This document shows, piece after piece, positions 4,624 through 5,494 of a stretch of DNA of 5,494 nucleotides (position 1 is the stretch's first letter; each line of letters opens with the position of its first letter). Position numbers and translations under genes: made by a program. This stretch comes from Cellvibrionaceae bacterium (GTDB taxonomy: Bacteria > Pseudomonadota > Gammaproteobacteria > Pseudomonadales > Cellvibrionaceae), in the NCBI GenBank assembly GCA_025800435.1, contig JAOXRV010000072.1, forward strand, positions 1 through 5,494, given 5' to 3'. Below the pieces are notes generated by a model. That model was given only the letters and a program-made list of their open reading frames with translations. It had not been told where the DNA came from and did no database searches.

Positions 4624-5494
4624 ATGCCCAATATAGCCCTACTCGCCTACGATGATTGCTACACCTCTAGCCTGGCCAAAGTTCAGGACAATCTCCATAT
4701 TGCCAACGCCTACTGGCGCAAACAGCACGGCGATACCGAAGGCCAGTTTGTCACCAAAGTTATTTCGGTAGATGCCAAAAATGTTGCCTCTATCGGTGGC
4801 TTAAATTTTTTCGTCGACGGCGACCTAAGCCTGGCAGATGACTGCCAGGTTATTGTGGTGCCCTCACTGTTCTACTCAGGTGAGCCGGCCTTTAGCCGCA
4901 AACTCAAACAGATGCGGCCAATGGTGGATTGGCTGCGCAGCCAACATGCCAAGGGTAAAACCCTGATGGGCCACTGCACCAGCAGTTTTATTTTGGCCGA
5001 AACCGGCCTGCTGGACGGCGGCATCGCCACCACCAGCTGGTGGCTGGAAAAGCGCTTTCGCCAACGCTACCCAGACGTAGAGTTGAATATTCGCCAATTG
5101 TTTGTGGAACACAACCGGGTAATGTCCGGCGCCGCGGCCAACTCCGAGCAGTTGATGACCCTGCGCCTGATCGAACGCTTTATGGGCAAGAGTATTGCCA
5201 GCCAATGCGCCAAGGCCACCCTACTCAACACCAACGAGGTTGAGCAAACTGCGTTTTTAACCCTTGAGAACCAGTTAGAGCACAACGACCCTTTGGTCAG
5301 CAAAGCCCAAGCTTGGTTGCAGCGCAATATGAAAGAGCGCTTTTCACTCAACCAGTTGGCCGATGAGTTAGCGGTGAGTACCCGCACCCTGATCCGCCGC
5401 TTTAAGCAAGTATTGGATGAAACCCCCAACCGCTATTTGCAGAATCTGCGCATCGACACCGCCAAGCGGATGTTGGAAAACAGTGGCCTGCCGG
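4624..5494 (+). CDS. GlxA-family AraC-type transcriptional regulator with DJ-1/PfpI-like domain (3' end beyond window)
   Basis: The reading frame is open to the right edge (290 codons). Family members are usually a few dozen residues longer, so the missing part should be the second helix-turn-helix of the AraC domain. Residues 1-180 form a DJ-1/PfpI (class I glutamine amidotransferase-like) domain. The strand QVIVVPSLF (75-83) and the nucleophile-elbow-like segment GHCTSSFILAETGLLDG (116-132) include Cys118, and GGIATTSWW (132-140) follows. The AraC DNA-binding domain begins near 230, with the first helix-turn-helix at about 241-262 (SLNQLADELAVSTRTLIRRF) and the linker helix RIDTAKRMLE. ATG 4624 is the only credible start, since an in-frame TAG lies at 4606. 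Ribosome site is poor, with a coupled mini-ORF just upstream. It lies 66 bp after the TetR gene on the same strand. Its effector and targets are unknown. Confidence 0.9.
   Translation, partial: MPNIALLAYDDCYTSSLAKVQDNLHIANAYWRKQHGDTEGQFVTKVISVDAKNVASIGGLNFFVDGDLSLADDCQVIVVPSLFYSGEPAFSRKLKQMRPMVDWLRSQHAKGKTLMGHCTSSFILAETGLLDGGIATTSWWLEKRFRQRYPDVELNIRQLFVEHNRVMSGAAANSEQLMTLRLIERFMGKSIASQCAKATLLNTNEVEQTAFLTLENQLEHNDPLVSKAQAWLQRNMKERFSLNQLADELAVSTRTLIRRFKQVLDETPNRYLQNLRIDTAKRMLENSGLP

Noticed and set aside
4876..5429. Minus-strand open frames opposite the AraC-type gene
   Set aside because: They are shadows of the well-supported plus-strand gene with recognisable domains.

Overview
The window looks like chromosomal DNA from a gammaproteobacterium, probably a marine, lipid- or hydrocarbon-degrading lineage. 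This rests on the moderate GC content, the gene families and the Shine-Dalgarno/sigma70-type signals. It is an inference; nothing here fixes the genus.

Layout: positions 1-218 are non-coding and hold a palindromic element cut by the left window edge. Its two inner hairpins, read on the minus strand, match the core of the CsrA/RsmA RNA-binding consensus. Positions 219-3628 carry a three-gene minus-strand operon, in transcription order: an MDR-superfamily enone/alkenal reductase, then two adjacent acyl-CoA dehydrogenases (ACADs) with coupled start/stop signals. Positions 3629-3834 are a divergent control region with a 14-nt palindrome (CGAACG-AG-CGTTCG). The palindrome lies just downstream of a good sigma70-type promoter for the operon. 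Positions 3835-4557 encode a TetR-family regulator on the plus strand, the obvious candidate to bind that palindrome. From 4624 to the right edge runs a GlxA-type AraC regulator (DJ-1/PfpI-like domain plus AraC helix-turn-helix), cut off before its C-terminus. A short leader with a very strong Shine-Dalgarno, an 11-codon mini-ORF and a hairpin separates the two regulators.

How it may work together: the two ACADs look like complementary halves of one enzyme. The upstream one (1362-2567) keeps a helix-G catalytic glutamate but lacks the usual FAD-contacting arms. The downstream one (219-1352) has those arms (RKQFG, QLHGGMG) but no catalytic glutamate. This is the pattern of the alpha2beta2 heteromeric ACADs known from bacterial steroid/bile-acid side-chain degradation. 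With the reductase and a local TetR repressor this suggests an inducible acyl-CoA catabolic unit for a bulky or branched substrate that the window does not reveal. No mobile element, CRISPR array, tRNA or rRNA was seen.
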